Shown: positions 50,435-59,877, counted from the first letter of the stretch. The stretch: DNA of 64,000 nucleotides from CAKUFA01 sp963627465 (GCA_963627465.1 CAVGBO010000016.1:1-64000); one strand, 5' to 3'. Program-made: numbers and translations. Notes: generated by a model from the letters alone, not told the origin.

Positions 50435-51434
50435 TTATGAAAACAGCTGGTGGCCTCGCCTGAAACGCTGGCTACAAGGCGGCTCCACCAAGCTGGATGA
50501 AGCCATGACCAAGGAATACGATGAAAGCCGTGAAGGTCACCTGGTGGGCACCATTGAAGAAGCCCAAGCCCGAGAAGATGCACGGGAAGAAAGAGTGCGC
50601 CGTCAGCTGGCGGAAGAACAGACCATGTATACCCAAGCCCATCAGTGGGCTGCCACCCACGGTCAGAAGACTGCCCGTGTGCTGTACGGTCTGTTTGCGG
50701 TAATTATCTGCGTTTCCATCATTGCGCTGCTGCTTTCCACGGCTACTCATCTGCCACCCTTCGGCAATGCTGATAACCCGGTCAATAACGAGGTCAGTCA
50801 GCGGTACATTGAAAAGGGTCAGGAAGAAACCGGCATTGTGAACATTGTGGCCGGCATGATCCTTGACTACCGTGCCTTCGATACCCTGGGTGAAAGCAAC
50901 GTGCTGTTCATTGCCGCCTGCTCAGTGTTGATTCTGCTGCGAATCAGCCGTGACCCCAACGGCGGCGTCAGTGCGGAACAGTTGGCTGTGGAAGCCAATG
51001 ACCGTATGTATGAGCCCAAGAACGACATCATCCTTCAGCATATTGCCAAGGTGCTGGTGCCGATTATCCTCATGTTTGGCATGTACGTCATCATGAACGG
51101 TCACATCTCCCCCGGCGGCGGCTTCTCCGGTGGTGCGATCATGGGTGCAGGCCTGATCCTGTATCTGAACGCCTTCGGCTTCAAGAAGACGGAGCAGTTC
51201 TTCACCTTCAAAACCTTCCAGATCGTCAGCCTGTGTGCACTGAGCTTCTATGCCTTGTCCAAAGCCTACAGCTTCTTCACCGGTGCCAACCATCTGGAGT
51301 CCATTATCACCACAGGTACCCCCGGTGCCTTGTTCTCTGCCGGCCTTATTCCCTACCTGAATCTGGCTGTCGGTCTGGTGGTATGCTGCACCATGTACGC
51401 CTTCTATACCCTGTTCAGAAAGGGGGATATGTAA
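50415..51434 (+). CDS. MbhE-MrpB fusion subunit with long charged N-terminus
   Basis: A 339-residue protein. Residues 1-85 are soluble, highly charged and predicted helical (KLDEAMTKEYDESREGHLVG, EERVRRQLAEEQTMYTQ), which is not usual for the family. A membrane segment (about 86-106) and an outside loop with VNIVAGMILDYRAFDTLGESNVLF match MbhE and the end of MrpA. Residues about 205-339 are MrpB/MbhF, with MFGMYVIMNGHISPGGGFSGGAIMGAGLILYL and four hydrophobic segments. AGGAGGG precedes the start. The fusion joins two neighbouring subunits of the Mbh order. Confidence 0.88.
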   Translation: MAHIRNDYENSWWPRLKRWLQGGSTKLDEAMTKEYDESREGHLVGTIEEAQAREDAREERVRRQLAEEQTMYTQAHQWAATHGQKTARVLYGLFAVIICVSIIALLLSTATHLPPFGNADNPVNNEVSQRYIEKGQEETGIVNIVAGMILDYRAFDTLGESNVLFIAACSVLILLRISRDPNGGVSAEQLAVEANDRMYEPKNDIILQHIAKVLVPIILMFGMYVIMNGHISPGGGFSGGAIMGAGLILYLNAFGFKKTEQFFTFKTFQIVSLCALSFYALSKAYSFFTGANHLESIITTGTPGALFSAGLIPYLNLAVGLVVCCTMYAFYTLFRKGDM

Positions 51435-51437
51435 CCG

Positions 51438-51803
51438 ATGAATTTCACCAATTACGAAGAAATGGCGGCCATGATCCTCTTCGGCATCGGCTTTACCACC
51501 TTGCTGCTGGATCGGAACATGATTAAGAAGATCATCGGCTTCTCCATGATGGACAGTGCCATTTATCTGTTTCTGGCCGCAAAGGGCTACATCACCGGCC
51601 GGAAGGCACCTATCATTGTTAACGGCGTGCAGAGCATGGAAGCCTACATCAACCCCATTCCTGCCGGTCTGGTACTGACAGGCATTGTGGTCAGCGTGTC
51701 CGTTTCCGCCCTGATGCTGGCCTTGACGGTACGCCTCTACCGCCGGTATCACACCTTGGATATCGATGAGATTACGGCACTGAGCCGAAAGGAGGAAATG
51801 TAA
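51438..51803 (+). CDS. mrpC: Mrp/Mbh antiporter subunit C (NuoK-like)
   Basis: A 121-residue membrane protein with three hydrophobic segments. It matches MnhC/MbhG and the NuoK family: IGFTTLLLDRNMIKKIIGFSMMDSAIYLF and PAGLVLTGIVVSVSVSALMLAL. It lies 3 bases after the preceding stop and 2 bases before the first large antiporter subunit. Confidence 0.93.
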   Translation: MNFTNYEEMAAMILFGIGFTTLLLDRNMIKKIIGFSMMDSAIYLFLAAKGYITGRKAPIIVNGVQSMEAYINPIPAGLVLTGIVVSVSVSALMLALTVRLYRRYHTLDIDEITALSRKEEM

Positions 51804-51805
51804 GC

Positions 51806-53305
51806 ATGGAGCTTTGGAAATCCATCCCCTTTGCCTGCATTCTGCTCCCTCTGGGCTCTGCTGCCATGACCAGCGTGCTCAAGGGCAAGTTTGCACGCCG
51901 GTGGGTTTGCATTGTTCTGACCATTGTGACTGTGCTCAATGCAATCCTGACGGTCATCATGTCCCGAACTGGCGGCTACTACACCTACATGATGGGTCAT
52001 TTCCCCGCTCCTTGGGGCAATGAGCTGCGTGCCGGTCAACTGGAAGCGATCACAGGCTTCTTCTTTGCGCTGATCATGCTGCTGTCCTTCATCGGCGGCC
52101 TGAAAAAGATTGAGGAGCATATCCTCCACGACAAGCAGAGCCTGTACTGCGTCATGATTCTGCTGCTCACCGCAGCCCTGATGGCGCAGGTATACACCAA
52201 TGATATTTTCACCGCCTACGTTTTCCTGGAAATCATGACCATTTCCGCCTGCTCCCTCATCACCGCCCGCACCAAAGGACGGACGCTGGTGGCTGCAACC
52301 CGGTACATGATCATGAACCTAGTTGGTTCCGGCCTATTCCTGCTGGGCATCATCCTGCTGTATGACCTGACCGGTCACCTGCTGATGAGCAATGCTAAGG
52401 AAGCCGTTGCCGCCCTTCACGCCAGCGGCGCCTATCATCAGCCCCTGACGGTGGTTGTGGCTGTGATTACCATCGGCCTTGCCATCAAGAGTGCTCTGTT
52501 CCCCTTCCACACCTGGGTGCCGGATGCTTACAGCTACTCCACCCCCACCTCTTCCGCAGTGCTGTCCTCCTTGGTCAGCAAGGGCTATATCTTCCTGCTG
52601 CTGAAGATTTACTACCGGGTCATCGGTCTGGATGTGATTGCAGACACGGGCGTGCTGAATGTGCTGTTCGTCTTCGCTCTGGTAGGCATGATCATGGGCT
52701 CTATCTCTGCCATTCGGCAGAGCGACATTCGCCGCATGATCGCCTTCTCCTCCGTGGCGCAGATCGGCTATATCTACATGGGCATGGGTCTGGGCACGGA
52801 CGAAGGCATGATGGCCGCCGTGTTCCACATCTTCGCCCACTCTGTGTGCAAGTCCATGCTGTTCCTTGCGGCAGGCGGCTTGGCGGATGCTTCCGGCAAC
52901 TCCAAGCAGTTCCGTGACCTGCGGGGCGCAGGCTACCGCAGCCCCATCGCCGGCGTAGCCTTCACCATCGGCGCACTGAGCATGGTAGGCTTCCCCTTCC
53001 TGGGCGGATTCTCCAGCAAGGTGAACTTTGCCATGGCGGCCATGGGTGCAGGCGACGTGCGCATGACGCTGACGCTGATTGTGCTTGCCATTTCCACGGC
53101 ACTGAATACCGTCTACTTCATCAAGACGGTGATCACCCTGTACCGCAAGCCGTTGGACAATGTGGTCTACCCTGTGGAACGTGGCAAGCGGGGCTTCTGC
53201 TTCAATTGCGCACTGATCTGCTTTTCCGTTGTGAACATCGTGCTGGGTTTGTTCTCTCAGCCCCTTGTTCAGCTCATTACATCCGGTCTTGCCACCTTCG
53301 GCTGA
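51806..53305 (+). CDS. mrpD: Proton-conducting antiporter subunit 1 (MrpD/NuoM-like)
   Basis: A 499-residue membrane protein with about 14 hydrophobic segments, of the complex I proton-conducting (NuoL/M/N) family. Key ion-path residues are all present: the glutamate in AYVFLEIMTISACSLI, the lysines in IGLAIKSALFPFHTWVPDAY and SSLVSKGYIFLLLK, and the late lysine in GFSSKVNFAM. It occupies the MrpD/MbhH position directly after MrpC and is probably the orthologue of MrpD. AAAGGAGG precedes ATG 51806. Confidence 0.94.
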   Translation: MELWKSIPFACILLPLGSAAMTSVLKGKFARRWVCIVLTIVTVLNAILTVIMSRTGGYYTYMMGHFPAPWGNELRAGQLEAITGFFFALIMLLSFIGGLKKIEEHILHDKQSLYCVMILLLTAALMAQVYTNDIFTAYVFLEIMTISACSLITARTKGRTLVAATRYMIMNLVGSGLFLLGIILLYDLTGHLLMSNAKEAVAALHASGAYHQPLTVVVAVITIGLAIKSALFPFHTWVPDAYSYSTPTSSAVLSSLVSKGYIFLLLKIYYRVIGLDVIADTGVLNVLFVFALVGMIMGSISAIRQSDIRRMIAFSSVAQIGYIYMGMGLGTDEGMMAAVFHIFAHSVCKSMLFLAAGGLADASGNSKQFRDLRGAGYRSPIAGVAFTIGALSMVGFPFLGGFSSKVNFAMAAMGAGDVRMTLTLIVLAISTALNTVYFIKTVITLYRKPLDNVVYPVERGKRGFCFNCALICFSVVNIVLGLFSQPLVQLITSGLATFG

Positions 53306-53323
53306 TAAAAGGAGGAGAACAAA

Positions 53324-54814
53324 ATGATTGGCTCCTGGTATTTGCTTGTGCCTGTACTGCTGCCCATTCTTTCCGGGCTGGCAGTCTGCTTCCTGAAGCC
53401 TTTTGAAGAGACAAAGGCTCGCAACCGTTTTACCCTGTGTGTGCTTGTGCTGAACGTACTGGCCGTGCTGCCTGTACTGTTTGCCAAGGACATGACGCTG
53501 ACCCTCTTCACCTTGTCCGACACCCTGCCTGTCTTCCTGCACACGGACACTGCCGGCAAGATTTTCGCCGCTGTGATGTGCTTTGTATGGGCTGCTGCCG
53601 GTGCCTACTCCTTCGAGTACATGGCACATGAAGAGAATCAGCGCCGCTACTATACCTTCTACCTTGTTACCCTGGGCGTGCTGATGGCACTGTGCTTCTC
53701 CGGCTCCATCGTCACCTTCTACATGTTCTACGAGGCCATGACCCTGCTGACGGTGCCGCTGGTGATGCACACCATGACCAAGGAAGCCGTTGCCGCTGGT
53801 ATCAAGTACCTGATCTACTCTGTGGTGGGTGCTTCTCTGGTGCTGCTGGGCGTGTTCCTCCTTTCCCCTTATGTGACCACCTTCTCCTTTGCCGCCGGCG
53901 GTGTGCTGGATATGGAGAAGGTTGCCGGTCATGAAAGCTATGTGCTGACCGTTGCCTTCCTGATGCTCATCGGCTTCGGCGCAAAGGCCGGTATGTTCCC
54001 CCTCCACGGCTGGCTGCCTACCGCTCACCCGGCCGCCCCCTCCCCTGCCAGTGCCGTGCTGTCCGGTGTTATCACCAAGGCCGGCGTGCTGGGCACCCTG
54101 CGGCTGCTGTACAGCTTCATCGGTGCAGATTTCCTCCGGGGCACTTGGGTACAGACGGCCATCATGAGCCTGACCCTGTTCACCGTGTTCATGGGTTCTC
54201 TGCTGGCACTGCGGGAAGGCGTGCTGAAGAAGCGCCTTGCTTGGTCCTCCGTCAGCCAGGTCAGCTACATTCTGTTTGGCCTCAGCACCCTGCATCCCCT
54301 GGGCTTTGCAGGTGCACTGCTCCACGTGATTGCCCACTCCCTGATTAAGGATACCCTGTTCATGTCTGCCGGTGCCATCATTGAAAAGACCGGCAAGACC
54401 AAGGTCAGCGAGCTGGACGGCATCGGCAAGCAGATGCCTGTGGTCATGTGGTGCTTCACCATCGCCAGCATCGGTCTGGTGGGTATTCCCCCGTGCCTGG
54501 GCTTCATCAGCAAGTGGTACCTGGCGCAGGGTGCCCTCAGCATGACCGGCGTTGCTCCTTTCTTCAGCTATTTGGCTCCTGCCGTGCTGCTGATCAGCGC
54601 CCTGCTGACTGCTGCTTACCTGCTGCCCATCAGCATTCACGGCTTCTTCACCGGCAAGGATGCCAACGGTCAGGTTCGGGTATTCAGCAAGTGCGAGCCT
54701 ACCTACGTGATGCTGATTCCGCTGGTGCTGCTCACCGCACTGATGGTGCTGCTGGGCATCTTCCCTCAGGGGCTGACCAATCTGTTTACGACCCTTGCCG
54801 GGACGCTGATGTAA
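53324..54814 (+). CDS. Proton-conducting antiporter subunit 2 (NuoM-like)
   Basis: A 496-residue membrane protein with about 14 hydrophobic segments. The helix-5 glutamate is in FYMFYEAMTLLTVPLVMH. Lysines lie in IGFGAKAGMFPLHGWLPTAHP and SGVITKAGVLGTLR, and the late lysine in GFISKWYLAQGA. It resembles the next gene product more closely than the first subunit (both have FEYM-HEE and LVMH segments), so they probably arose by tandem duplication. AAAAGGAGG precedes the ATG. Confidence 0.93.
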   Translation: MIGSWYLLVPVLLPILSGLAVCFLKPFEETKARNRFTLCVLVLNVLAVLPVLFAKDMTLTLFTLSDTLPVFLHTDTAGKIFAAVMCFVWAAAGAYSFEYMAHEENQRRYYTFYLVTLGVLMALCFSGSIVTFYMFYEAMTLLTVPLVMHTMTKEAVAAGIKYLIYSVVGASLVLLGVFLLSPYVTTFSFAAGGVLDMEKVAGHESYVLTVAFLMLIGFGAKAGMFPLHGWLPTAHPAAPSPASAVLSGVITKAGVLGTLRLLYSFIGADFLRGTWVQTAIMSLTLFTVFMGSLLALREGVLKKRLAWSSVSQVSYILFGLSTLHPLGFAGALLHVIAHSLIKDTLFMSAGAIIEKTGKTKVSELDGIGKQMPVVMWCFTIASIGLVGIPPCLGFISKWYLAQGALSMTGVAPFFSYLAPAVLLISALLTAAYLLPISIHGFFTGKDANGQVRVFSKCEPTYVMLIPLVLLTALMVLLGIFPQGLTNLFTTLAGTLM

Positions 54815-54830
54815 GAAAGGAGGCGTTCCG

Positions 54831-56303
54831 ATGCTGCTGTATTTGACGCTGTTGCTGCCCCTGATCGGCGGCGCGGTGCTTCCCCTGTTTCGCCTGAAAA
54901 CGGTGAAAAGCCGGGGGGTGTACGTGGAAGCCATTGTCCTTGCCACCTCTGTGCTGGTATGGATCATGCTGCTGAACCGTACGGATGAAACCTTTGTGCT
55001 CTACCACATGACGGACGCTTTGGCACTGTCCTTCAAGGTAGACGGCATGAGCTGCGTGTTTGCCGGACTTGTTTCCTTCTTGTGGCCTCTCGCTTCCCTG
55101 TACGGATTCGAGTACATGACCCACGAAGAGCGCCCCAACACCTTCTTTGCCTACTACACCATGACCTATGGCGTTACGCTGGCTATTGCCACTGCCGCCA
55201 ACCTGTTCACCCTGTATGTATTCTATGAGTGCCTGACCATGATTACCCTGCCGCTGGTCATGCACAAGAAGGATGCTCGCAGCATTCACGCCGGACGGAA
55301 GTACGTGTACTATTCCATTGGCGGTGCTGCACTGGCCTTCATCGGCCTGATTTTCTCCGTTTACTATGGGCTGAACCCCAACTTCACCCTGGGCGGCATT
55401 CTGGATCCTGCCATGATTGCAGGCAAGGAAGACCTGCTCCGTGCGGTATTCCTGCTGGCCTTCATTGGCTTCGGCACCAAGGCAGCCCTCTTCCCCATGC
55501 ATGCATGGCTGCCTGCCGCCTCCGTTGCTCCTACCCCCGTAACGGCACTGCTCCATGCTGTGGCTGTGGTAAACGCCGGCGCCTACGCGGTGCTGCGCAT
55601 CACCTACTATGTATTCGGCACGGAGCTACTGTACGGCACCTGGGTGCAGACCGTGGTGCTGTGCCTGAGCTGCTTTACCATCCTGTATGGCTCTGCTATG
55701 GCTGTAAAGGAACAGCACTTTAAGCGCCGCCTGGCTTACTCCACCATCAGCAACCTGAGCTACATGCTGATGGGCGCAGCCCTCATGACCCCTGACGGCA
55801 TGGTAGGCAGCCTGAGCCACCTGGTGCTCCACGGTCTGATGAAAATCACCTTGTTCTACTGTGCTGGTGCCATTCTGGTGAAGACGGAACAGGAGTATGT
55901 GCAGGATATTCGTGGCTTCGGCAAGATCATGCCTTTCACCTGCGCCGTGTTCACCATCGGCTCTGTGGCCATGGTGGGCATTCCGCCCCTGTGCGGCTTT
56001 GTCAGCAAGTGGAACCTGTTGACCGCTGCCGCCGGAACCGGCCTGCCCATGGGCGTTGTCGCCGTGGCCGTGCTGATTGTTTCCGCCATCCTGACAGCCA
56101 TCTATCTTTTCGGTGTAGCCGGTCCCATGTACTTCCGTCCCGTGAACCCGGAGCTTTCCGCACTGACCCATGAAAAGCATGATCCCACCTGGATGATGAA
56201 GCTGCCCCTGACGGTGCTGACCCTTGCCATCATTCTGCTGGGCATCTACAGCCAGCCCCTGGTTACCTTCCTGCGGAACATTGCTTCCGGATTGATTTTC
56301 TGA
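54831..56303 (+). CDS. Proton-conducting antiporter subunit 3 (NuoM-like, helix-8 lysine replaced)
   Basis: A 490-residue membrane protein of the same family, closest to subunit 2. The helix-5 glutamate (TLYVFYECLTMITLPLVMH), the helix-7 lysine (GFGTKAALFPMHAWLP) and the late lysine (GFVSKWNLLTAA) are present. The helix-8 lysine found in the other three subunits is replaced by N248 in HAVAVVNAGAYAVLR. The motif between helices reads ASVAPTPVTALL instead of HP-A-P-ASALLSG. This may alter or uncouple its proton path. GAAAGGAGG precedes ATG 54831. Confidence 0.93.
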   Translation: MLLYLTLLLPLIGGAVLPLFRLKTVKSRGVYVEAIVLATSVLVWIMLLNRTDETFVLYHMTDALALSFKVDGMSCVFAGLVSFLWPLASLYGFEYMTHEERPNTFFAYYTMTYGVTLAIATAANLFTLYVFYECLTMITLPLVMHKKDARSIHAGRKYVYYSIGGAALAFIGLIFSVYYGLNPNFTLGGILDPAMIAGKEDLLRAVFLLAFIGFGTKAALFPMHAWLPAASVAPTPVTALLHAVAVVNAGAYAVLRITYYVFGTELLYGTWVQTVVLCLSCFTILYGSAMAVKEQHFKRRLAYSTISNLSYMLMGAALMTPDGMVGSLSHLVLHGLMKITLFYCAGAILVKTEQEYVQDIRGFGKIMPFTCAVFTIGSVAMVGIPPLCGFVSKWNLLTAAAGTGLPMGVVAVAVLIVSAILTAIYLFGVAGPMYFRPVNPELSALTHEKHDPTWMMKLPLTVLTLAIILLGIYSQPLVTFLRNIASGLIF

Positions 56304-56337
56304 CGGAACCTCAACTCCCTTGAAAGGAGATATTCCC

Positions 56338-58464
56338 ATGGCTCTATTGCCTATTCTTTGCTTCGGACCCATGGTGATGGCACTGGTGTGCTACATCGTC
56401 GGTCGCTTTTCGAAGCCTGTGCGGGACGAGCTGGTTGCCGCAGTCGGCATTGTGACCTGCTTCGCCTGCGCCTTTCTGTGGAACCAGACAGGCAGCTTTA
56501 CGCTGAGCGGATTCTGCGGTTTAGGGCTTCACCTGAGCGTAGACGGCTTCCGCAGCCTGTATGCGCTGGTTGCTTCCTTCATGTGGATGATGACGGGCAT
56601 TTTCTCCAAGGAGTACTTTGCCCACTATCATAACCGCAACCGCTACTACTTCTTCAACCTGATGACCTTGGGTGCAACCTTGGGCGTATTCCTGTCCGAT
56701 GATTTGTACTCCACCTTCATCTTCTTCGAAATCATGTCCCTGACCAGCTATGTGTGGGTAGCCCATGAAGAAACCCCCGGCGCCATGCGTGCCGCCGGTA
56801 CCTACCTGGCTGTGGCTGTGCTGGGCGGTTTGACCACGCTGATGGGTCTGTTCATGTTGTGGCACGAGCTGGGCACGCTGAGCTTCGACGGCCTTCGTGC
56901 CGCCCTGGGCGGACAGCCTGCCTCCACCACCGTAACGGTGGCTGCCTGGCTGGTAGTCTTCGGCTTCGCTGCCAAAGCAGGTCTGTTCCCGCTGCACATC
57001 TGGCTGCCCAAGGCACACCCGGTGGCTCCTGCCCCGGCCAGTGCCCTGCTGTCCGGCATTCTGACCAAGTCCGGCGTTTTCGGCCTGATTGTGGTCTGCT
57101 CCCGGCTGATGGCCGGTAATGCAGCCTTCGGCAATGCGCTGCTGGTGCTTGCCGTGATCACCATGTTCCTGGGTGCCGTGCTGGCGCTGTTCTCCGTTGA
57201 CCTGAAGCGCACGCTGGCCTGCTCCTCCATGAGCCAAATCGGCTTCATTACCGTAGGTCTGTCCATGATGGTGCTGCTGGGTGAGGAAGGCTCCCTGGCC
57301 GCCTACGGCAGCGTCATGCACATGGTGAATCACTCCCTGATTAAGCTGTGCCTGTTCATGGCAGCCGGTGTGGTCTTCATGAATCTGCATCAGCTGAACC
57401 TGAATGATATTCGGGGCTTCGGCCGTGGTAAGCCGGTGCTCCACATTGCTTTTCTGCTGGGTGCGCTGTCCATCGGCTGTATTCCCCCCATCGGCAGCGG
57501 ATACGTCAGCAAGAGCCTGCTGCATGAAAGCATTCTGGAGTACATTCATCTGCTGCAGGAAACCGGGCAAAGTTGGGGCGCCTACAAGTTTGTGGAGATT
57601 CTCTTCCTCATCAGCGGCGGTCTGACCATTGCTTACATGACCAAGCTGTATATCTGCCTGTTCTGGGAAAAACATCCCACTCGTCAGGCAGAGTTCGATG
57701 CCATGAACAAGAGCTACATCTCCGTTCGCTCTTCCATCGCTTTGCTTGGCAGTGCCATTGTTCTCCCTTTCCTGGGTGCGCTGCCTCAGGTACTGATGAG
57801 CCCTGTCGGTGCCCGCAGTGCTGCCTTCTTCGGACAAGAGGCGCTGAAGGAATCCATTGCCTACTTCTCCGGCGAAAACCTGCTGGGTGCGGCTGAGAGC
57901 ATTGCCATCGGCGCAGCGGCCTATCTGCTGATCGTCCGTCCTCTGCTGATGCGCAAGGAAGGCAAGGTACTGGTCTATGCCGACCGCTGGCCCAAGTGGC
58001 TGGATCTGGAGAACAGCGTGTACCGTCCCGTGTTCACCAAGTTCCTGCCCAATGTGGCCGGTGCTGTCACTGCCTTCATCGCCAACATTCCCGAAAGCCT
58101 GCTGGTGCAGAAGATCATCCCCGAAATCATTACCGGCGTGGTACGCTTCCTTTGCGAGCTGCCGGAAAACATGGTGCTCCTCCTCAAGAACACAGTGCTG
58201 CGCAAGCGTCGCCGGAAGGAAGCCGTTCCCATCGGCAATCGCTTCACCTATGGCTTTGGCCGCTTCATGGACGCCATTGCCCGTGGGCTGAACGCCACCG
58301 TTTGCCGCCGTCATCCTGTGCGGACGGACTTTGAGTTCGTGCTGGATGCCAGCAGCAAGGAAATCACTCGCGGCACCATCCGCATCACCAGAAGCATCTC
58401 CTTTGGTCTGCTGCTGCTGTGCATCGGATTGTTTGCCACCTGCCTGTATCTGATGATTCACTAA
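56338..58464 (+). CDS. Proton-conducting antiporter subunit 4 (NuoL-like, with C-terminal extension)
   Basis: A 708-residue membrane protein, the largest of the four. The core (about 1-480) has the glutamate in FIFFEIMSLTSYVWVAHEE, the lysines in GFAAKAGLFPLHIWLPKAHP and SGILTKSGVFGLI, and a late lysine in GSGYVSKSLLHES. The extension (about 480-708) includes several extra hydrophobic stretches and basic loops, and ends in a membrane segment (SFGLLLLCIGLFATCLYLMIH). This recalls NuoL or HyfB, where such an extension forms a lateral helix, but here it looks different. AAAGGAG lies before ATG 56338. It ends the operon. Confidence 0.92.
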   Translation: MALLPILCFGPMVMALVCYIVGRFSKPVRDELVAAVGIVTCFACAFLWNQTGSFTLSGFCGLGLHLSVDGFRSLYALVASFMWMMTGIFSKEYFAHYHNRNRYYFFNLMTLGATLGVFLSDDLYSTFIFFEIMSLTSYVWVAHEETPGAMRAAGTYLAVAVLGGLTTLMGLFMLWHELGTLSFDGLRAALGGQPASTTVTVAAWLVVFGFAAKAGLFPLHIWLPKAHPVAPAPASALLSGILTKSGVFGLIVVCSRLMAGNAAFGNALLVLAVITMFLGAVLALFSVDLKRTLACSSMSQIGFITVGLSMMVLLGEEGSLAAYGSVMHMVNHSLIKLCLFMAAGVVFMNLHQLNLNDIRGFGRGKPVLHIAFLLGALSIGCIPPIGSGYVSKSLLHESILEYIHLLQETGQSWGAYKFVEILFLISGGLTIAYMTKLYICLFWEKHPTRQAEFDAMNKSYISVRSSIALLGSAIVLPFLGALPQVLMSPVGARSAAFFGQEALKESIAYFSGENLLGAAESIAIGAAAYLLIVRPLLMRKEGKVLVYADRWPKWLDLENSVYRPVFTKFLPNVAGAVTAFIANIPESLLVQKIIPEIITGVVRFLCELPENMVLLLKNTVLRKRRRKEAVPIGNRFTYGFGRFMDAIARGLNATVCRRHPVRTDFEFVLDASSKEITRGTIRITRSISFGLLLLCIGLFATCLYLMIH

Positions 58465-58471
58465 ACCAATG

Positions 58472-58519
58472 AAAAAAGGGTCTGCTGCAGTTCATTCACT
58501 CCGCAGCAGACCCTTTTGT
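58472..58519. terminator. Bidirectional terminator between the antiporter operon and brnQ
   Basis: AAAAGGGTCTGCTGC (58474-58488) pairs perfectly with GCAGCAGACCCTTTT (58503-58517); A- and T-runs flank it on both strands. Confidence 0.92.
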
Positions 58520-58530
58520 TATGCCCTGCT

Positions 58531-59877
58531 TTACGCCTTTTTTGCTTTCATTCCGTGGATCACAAGGCCGATGACCAGCCCCAAGGCCGCCGGACAAATC
58601 CACGCCAACCCCAGATCTGCGAAAGGCAGAGCACCGCCCACGGTATCAATGATGCCGTTCAGATGCCAAGCCGTGCGGATCCCCTCCGGCAGGGTTTTCA
58701 TCAGGTCATACAGGGAGGCGACAAGCGTTAAAGCCGTCACGCTGATGTACACCACCCGGTCATGGTTGAAGAATCGCCCCAGAAGGGTCAGCAAAATCAA
58801 GGTAATGGCCAAGGGGTACAGGAACATCAGGATAGGCAGCGACCACTGGGTAATGGCCGTCAGTCCCATGGTGGCAATCAGGAACGCCACCACCACGAAG
58901 AGAATGGCCCATACACGGTACTTCGGTCCCTTGGGGAAAATCACGGTGAAGGCTTCCGAACAGCTGGTGACCAATCCTACAGCCGTCTTCAGGCAGGCAA
59001 CCGTCACCGTAACTGCCAGCACCCAATAGCCCACCGAGCCCAAATAATGTTCTGCAATTTGTGCCAGGGCAATGCCGCCGTTGGCACTGGTGGCAAACAG
59101 GCCTCTGCTCTGCGTGCCCACAACGGTGACCGCAATGTAGATCAGTGCCATCAGGATGCAGCTGAAGAGCCCGGCCAGCATGGTAGACTTGGCCACTTGC
59201 TCCGGCTCCTGCACGCCACGATCCCGAATTACCTGCACCACCACAATGCCGAAGGCCAACCCGGCCAGCACATCCATGGTATTATAGCCTTCCAGAAAGC
59301 CTGTGAAGAAGGCTTGGGACACATAATCTCCTTCCGGCGCAACCTCCCAGATCTGTGCAGCCGGGTGAATCGCCGCAACCACCACCAGAATACCGAGGAA
59401 CAAAAGAAAGACAGGATTCAGAATCAGCCCAACCCAGGTCAAGATCTTGCCGGGTCGCAGCGATAAGACCAATGTCACCGCAAAGAAAGCCAAAGAAAAA
59501 ATCCATAATGCAGTCTGCCCGTTTTCCGGGAAAAACCGCTCAATGCCCACCGTAAAAGAAGTAGCCGCCAGACGAGGAATGGCGAAGAACGGTCCGATGG
59601 TCAGGTACAGAAGACAGGAAAAGAACGCACCGTACTTTTTGCTGACGGTACTGCTCAGCTGATACACACCGCTGCTGCGGCTCATCCCCAAAGCTGTTAC
59701 CGCCAAAAGCGGCATGCCCACGCCGGTAATCAGCAGGCCAATCACGGCAGGGATGACATTGCTGCCTGCCATCTGTCCCATATGCACCGGGAAGATTAAA
59801 TTTCCTGCACCAAAGAACAGGCCGAAAAGCATGCTGGCAATGGACGCATACTCCCTGCGTGTCAGTTTTCCTTTCAT
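58531..59877 (-). CDS. brnQ: Branched-chain amino-acid:cation transporter BrnQ (LIVCS family)
   Basis: Inner-membrane symporter of 448 residues with about 12 hydrophobic segments that imports Leu, Ile and Val with Na+ or H+. The family N-terminus is distinctive: YASIASMLFGLFFGAGNLIFP and HMGQMAGSNVIPAVIGLLITGVGMPLLAV. IGPFFAIPRLAATSF and GYNTMDVLAGLAFGIVVV are also typical. An AAAGGAAG site precedes ATG 59877. It converges on the antiporter operon; the ion gradient made by that complex could drive it, which is an inference from family knowledge. Confidence 0.96.
   Translation of the reverse strand: MKGKLTRREYASIASMLFGLFFGAGNLIFPVHMGQMAGSNVIPAVIGLLITGVGMPLLAVTALGMSRSSGVYQLSSTVSKKYGAFFSCLLYLTIGPFFAIPRLAATSFTVGIERFFPENGQTALWIFSLAFFAVTLVLSLRPGKILTWVGLILNPVFLLFLGILVVVAAIHPAAQIWEVAPEGDYVSQAFFTGFLEGYNTMDVLAGLAFGIVVVQVIRDRGVQEPEQVAKSTMLAGLFSCILMALIYIAVTVVGTQSRGLFATSANGGIALAQIAEHYLGSVGYWVLAVTVTVACLKTAVGLVTSCSEAFTVIFPKGPKYRVWAILFVVVAFLIATMGLTAITQWSLPILMFLYPLAITLILLTLLGRFFNHDRVVYISVTALTLVASLYDLMKTLPEGIRTAWHLNGIIDTVGGALPFADLGLAWICPAALGLVIGLVIHGMKAKKA

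Noticed and set aside
52334..54967. 877-codon open frame on the minus strand across the antiporter genes
   Set aside because: Its product is a His/Gln/Gly/Glu-rich sequence without domains, exactly what the reverse complement of hydrophobic coding sequence gives. Both plus-strand genes beneath it have full family motifs and ribosome binding sites.
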